Source of the DNA: CAZZBK01 sp964387325
GTDB taxonomy: Bacteria; Planctomycetota; Planctomycetia; Pirellulales; PNKZ01
NCBI GenBank assembly: GCA_964387325.1
Contig: CAYLYE010000137.1
Coordinates: 1 to 17,176 of the forward strand
DNA: 17,176 nt
Direction: 5' to 3'
Shown: positions 14,334 through 17,176 of the stretch, one piece after another
Numbering within the stretch: the first letter of the stretch is position 1
Layout: each line of letters opens with the position of its first letter
Notes under the pieces: model-generated
What the model was told of the DNA's origin: nothing
Seen by the model: the letters and a program-made list of their open reading frames with translations, nothing else
Databases searched by the model: none
Translations under genes and position numbers: made by a program

Positions 14334-15866
14334 ATGCCCAAGTCGCCTCCTCATTCTATCGGCCACGTCATCCTTGTGGGGGCCGGACCAGGCGATCCAG
14401 GGCTCATCACCCTACGCGGTCACAACGCCGTCGCCGCCGCCGATCTGATCGTCTACGACTATCTGGTCAATCCACAGGTGCTCGCGGCGGCTCGCAAAGA
14501 TGCTGAACTCGTTTGCCTTGGTCGGCATGGCCGTGACCGGATCATGACTCAAGCCGAAGTCAACGAACGGCTCATCCAAGCAGCCCAGGCCGGAAAACGG
14601 GTGGTGCGGCTCAAGAGTGGGGACCCAGCCGTGTTCGCCCGAATTGGCGAAGAGACCCATGCGCTCGTCGAGGCGGGGGTGTCGCTCGAGATCGTGCCGG
14701 GTATCACCGCCGCACTGGCAGCCGGCTCGCACGCCGGTATTTCGATCACCCATCGCGACAGCGCCAGCGCCGTTGCCCTCGTGACCGGTCACGAGAACGA
14801 CGAAAAATCGACGCCGTTGATCGACTACCGCGCCCTGGCCAGTTTTCCGGGCACGCTCGTGTTCTACATGGGCGTCACGACCGTGGGCCAATGGTCGCGG
14901 CTGCTGATCGAGGGGGGCAAGAGTCCGCAGACGCCGGTGGCGGTCGTGCGGCGCTGCTCCTGGCCCGATCAGACCGTGTACCGCACGACGCTCAATTCGC
15001 TGCCGGCGCTGGTCGAGCAAAAGCGGCTCCGGCCGCCGGTGATCTTTATTGTCGGCGAGGTCGTGACCACCGAGGCCACGGTGAACTGGTTCGCCAGCCG
15101 CCCGCTGTTTGGCCAGCGGATCGTGGTCACGCGCCCCGAGACGCCGGGGCCCGAACCGCTCCGCGAGTTGCTCGAATCAGCCGGTGCGGCGGTCTATAGC
15201 CACGCGGCGATCGAGTTGCGCGAGCCCGACGACTGGGCGCCCGTCGACCGCGCCATTGATGACTTGGTCCAAGGCTCGTTCGATTGGGTCGTCTTCTCGA
15301 GCGCCAATGGGGTGCGGGCATTCCTTGATCGTATCCTGGCGACGCAACGTGACCTGCGCGTGCTTGGCCGCACACGGCTCGCGGCGATCGGTCCCGGCAC
15401 CGATCAGGCGCTGCTCGCCTACCACTTGCGCGCCGACCGTGTGCCGCAAGAATATCGGGCCGAGGCGCTGGCCGACGCACTGAGCGTCGATGCGGCGGGG
15501 CAACGCTTTCTGCTCATCCGCGCCAGTCGTGGCCGCGAAGTGCTCGCCGAGCGTTTGCTCTCCGCCCGGGGAGCCGTCACGCAGGTGGTCGCGTATCGCA
15601 GCACCGACGTCATCTCGCCGCTCCCCGAGGTCGCCGCCGATCTGTCGACCGGCCGGATCCATTGGGTCACGGTCACCAGCTCCGCGATTGCCCGGTCGAT
15701 CGTGCAGCTCTTCGGCTCCGATCTGCAACGGACGCGGCTAGCGAGCATCAGCCCGGTGACTTCGTCGACGTTGCGTGAGTTGGGTTTCGAGCCCGCAGTC
15801 GAGGCCCGGGAGTACACGATGCAGGGGCTCGTGAATGCCATCGTCGAGGCCTGCGGCCGCACGTAA
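14334..15866 (+). CDS. Uroporphyrinogen-III C-methyltransferase / uroporphyrinogen-III synthase fusion
   Basis: 510 residues, two enzymes in one chain. Residues 10-250 are SUMT (CobA/CysG-C type), which methylates uroporphyrinogen III to precorrin-2 for siroheme or B12. It shows VGAGPGDPGLITLRG (15-29), the SAM-binding loop, RLKSGDPAVFARIGEE (92-107) and VPGITAALAAGSHAGISITHRD (121-142). Residues 258-508 are HemD, which closes hydroxymethylbilane to uroporphyrinogen III. It begins FGQRIVVTRPE and shows VVFSSANGVRAF (319-330) and a second-lobe VTVTSSAIARSIV. The fusion couples formation and first use of the branch-point substrate, and is known in several phyla. The SUMT motif usually reads GGDPxxFGRGGEE, so the Ser and Ala/Ile changes here are unusual. 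The 112-nt region upstream is shared with the divergent TPR gene. There is no clear Shine-Dalgarno. No other tetrapyrrole gene is nearby. Confidence 0.93.
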   Translation: MPKSPPHSIGHVILVGAGPGDPGLITLRGHNAVAAADLIVYDYLVNPQVLAAARKDAELVCLGRHGRDRIMTQAEVNERLIQAAQAGKRVVRLKSGDPAVFARIGEETHALVEAGVSLEIVPGITAALAAGSHAGISITHRDSASAVALVTGHENDEKSTPLIDYRALASFPGTLVFYMGVTTVGQWSRLLIEGGKSPQTPVAVVRRCSWPDQTVYRTTLNSLPALVEQKRLRPPVIFIVGEVVTTEATVNWFASRPLFGQRIVVTRPETPGPEPLRELLESAGAAVYSHAAIELREPDDWAPVDRAIDDLVQGSFDWVVFSSANGVRAFLDRILATQRDLRVLGRTRLAAIGPGTDQALLAYHLRADRVPQEYRAEALADALSVDAAGQRFLLIRASRGREVLAERLLSARGAVTQVVAYRSTDVISPLPEVAADLSTGRIHWVTVTSSAIARSIVQLFGSDLQRTRLASISPVTSSTLRELGFEPAVEAREYTMQGLVNAIVEACGRT

Positions 15867-16369
15867 GGCCATTGTACGATCCGCTCCAAGCCGGCGACTC
15901 CGTCGCCGAGGTATTGCGGCGACGGAGTCGCCGGCTTGGGAACTCACGCGCCTCGTTGCAATCGTTACGATCGCCGATGTTTCGCAGCGACCGCAGCTCG
16001 TTCGATCGGCTTGACCGCTTCAGTTTCACGTACAACGGCCCCGTACCTAGCCGGACGAGGGGCAAAAGCACCCCGCGCATATCGTGTCGCGCCTACGACG
16101 CGAACAAGTCCGGAATTTCCATGCTTGCGGCCTGTCGTTCGTTCGCTCCAGAGCCGTTAGCGTGTCAGTCGACCAATTCTCTGTACAGGAGTGTCGAGCG
16201 TCAGGCGAGGCGAGTTCGGCCCGATCGCGGACGGAGCAACACGCGATCCAGCAGCATCGAGATGGCACAAAGATGAGTGTGCCACGATGAGATCTTTCCC
16301 TCGCCAAGCACTCGATACACGTCAGTTTGCGCCCCGCAACGGGCGTTTCATGCACGGAGGAGAGCGCGT
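15867..16369. other. 503-nt non-coding region
   Basis: It contains the hairpin at 15886-15939. The remainder has only short overlapping frames on both strands with no recognisable protein features. No tRNA or other RNA gene and no convincing promoter is visible. The last 15 nt hold a strong Shine-Dalgarno, GGAGGAGA (16356-16363), for the next gene. Confidence 0.55.
15886..15939. repeat. Perfect 22-bp hairpin, CCAAGCCGGCGACTCC family (copy 2)
   Basis: The left arm, 15886-15907 (CCAAGCCGGCGACTCC...GTCGCC), and right arm, 15918-15939 (GGCGAC...GTCGCCGGCTTGG), are perfectly complementary over 22 bp around a 10-nt loop. The ends match the outer arms of the element at 2264-2316. It lies 20 nt past the SUMT-HemD stop codon. 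There is no U-tract, so if it terminates transcription it does so without the classical tail. Confidence 0.85.
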
Positions 16370-17161
16370 ATGTCGGTGCAGGATTCAGCGGCCGCATTGA
16401 TCGTCACGGTGGACGTCGATTGGTCGACCGATCAGAGCCGATTACCCATCTTGGGACAGGTAGCGCAAGGTGTCCTCGAACGGCTCAACGCGGCACAGCT
16501 CGTCGCGACCTGGGGGCTCACGGACGTGGCCCATCCGATGAGCGAATGGATGGTCGAGGACGCCAGTCATGAAGTCGCCTTGCATGCCGGAGCCGCGCTT
16601 GTCGGCACTCAGCGCACGCGCGCCGAGTTCGCGCGCGATATGGCGGCTCAATTGAAACGCGCTCGTGCGCAAGGTCGCGGTCTGTCGAGCCTGTTGTTGG
16701 CCGAAGGATGCCGCGTGGGGCATGTCGATTTGCTGCTCAAGCTCGGCATCTCAGCCGTACGCAGCGGACCCGTGCAAGGCTTTGCCGTCACGCTTTGGCA
16801 GCAGTTGCTGGCCCGAGGTCGACGCGGAACGCTCGATGCCCGGCCTCGCTGGTTGCGCTGGGGTGTACGCGAACTCCCCGCGGCCATGAGCCTGTTGGGT
16901 AACAGCTTGTCGGCGACCCGCGGCATCGTGGACCGCGCCTGTGGCGAGCAGAGCTTTGCCCACATCTCGATCGATGCCGCACAGATCGCGGCTTCGCCCG
17001 TGCGTGGCTGGGCGCTGCTCGACGCTTGGCTCAAGCATGTCGTGCGGCGGCGCGACGCAGGAGAATTGCGTTCCTTCTGCTGCGATCAGATCGTGGCTCA
17101 ACTGGCACCCACGACCACCGCGCGACCATCTCGTTCGATCCTCGAACGCCGCGCCGCGTAA
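16370..17161 (+). CDS. Protein resembling a degenerate polysaccharide deacetylase
   Basis: 263 residues from the ATG at 16370, chosen because of GGAGG 9 nt upstream; a frame opening at 16277 is longer but has no such site and extends through non-conserved sequence. There is no signal peptide. The order of motifs resembles the NodB fold: LIVTVDVDWS (10-19) where deacetylases have TFDDG, then ERLNAAQLVATWGL (37-50), like the strand LLxxxGVPATFF. HEVALHAG (67-74) follows, in place of HEIGxHxxxH, but lacking the second metal His of the usual HxxxH spacing. TRAEFARDMAAQLKRARAQG (83-102) corresponds to the helix before the FRxPxG motif, which is absent. If the homology is right, it is probably catalytically inactive or altered. 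This is inferred from motif order only. It is the last gene in the window. Confidence 0.7.
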   Translation: MSVQDSAAALIVTVDVDWSTDQSRLPILGQVAQGVLERLNAAQLVATWGLTDVAHPMSEWMVEDASHEVALHAGAALVGTQRTRAEFARDMAAQLKRARAQGRGLSSLLLAEGCRVGHVDLLLKLGISAVRSGPVQGFAVTLWQQLLARGRRGTLDARPRWLRWGVRELPAAMSLLGNSLSATRGIVDRACGEQSFAHISIDAAQIAASPVRGWALLDAWLKHVVRRRDAGELRSFCCDQIVAQLAPTTTARPSRSILERRAA

Positions 17162-17176
17162 GCGTGCCCCGCGCAC

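Noticed and set aside
15867..16369. Possible RNA gene or small protein in the 503-nt intergenic region
   Set aside because: No tRNA cloverleaf, no conserved RNA pattern and no coding-like frame were seen apart from the hairpin at its left end.
1..17176. Defence system, prophage, CRISPR array or biosynthetic cluster
   Set aside because: No cas-like, nuclease, integrase, reverse transcriptase or modular-synthase gene is present, and no regularly spaced direct repeats were found; the palindromes are irregular in spacing and sequence.

Overview
The window looks like a chromosomal segment of a high-GC planctomycete, most likely of the Pirellulales/Pirellulaceae type. The evidence is a DUF1501 protein with the typical MLTFTGR...CCDG...RRGFLKLG start, a Tat-exported DUF3500-like protein, several orphan lipoprotein and TPR genes, a fused SUMT-HemD enzyme, weak or absent Shine-Dalgarno sites on several genes, and many small palindromic repeats between genes. 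A run of 10 Ns (7980-7989) shows that this is a draft scaffold.

Layout. 1-3074 (minus): the first 700 codons of an isoleucyl-tRNA synthetase (3' end outside the window), preceded by a lipoprotein gene. 3233-5427 (plus): a recognisable promoter, an orphan DUF1501 gene, a terminator-like hairpin, then purN starting at GTG. 5428-5583: a cluster of palindromes between convergent genes. 5584-7751: a DUF3500-like gene (minus) and a short-chain dehydrogenase (plus), divergently arranged. 7752-9170: a large inverted repeat, the assembly gap, and a lipoprotein gene (minus) whose 3' end falls in the gap. 9749-11489: a YugP-type membrane zinc metallopeptidase (plus) converging on a secreted Gly/Tyr/Pro-rich TPR protein (minus). 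11743-12276: an unidentified 177-residue protein (plus). 12447-14221: a cytoplasmic TPR protein followed by rpsT (minus), probably one transcript. 14334-15866: a uroporphyrinogen-III C-methyltransferase/synthase fusion (plus). 16370-17161: a protein resembling a degenerate polysaccharide deacetylase (plus).

The genes are mostly housekeeping (translation, purine and tetrapyrrole synthesis) mixed with exported proteins of unknown role. I see no defence island, phage, CRISPR array, biosynthetic cluster or tRNA. They do not form one pathway, and most are single transcription units.

Two things stand out. First, the isoleucyl-tRNA synthetase has both class I signatures altered: HIGH reads GVHH and KMSKS reads EMHKS. 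The first matches the GXHH class linked to extreme mupirocin resistance. Second, at least six families of palindromic repeats occupy intergenic spaces, mostly at gene 3' ends and between convergent genes, which suggests recurrent transcription-ending or REP/MITE-like elements.
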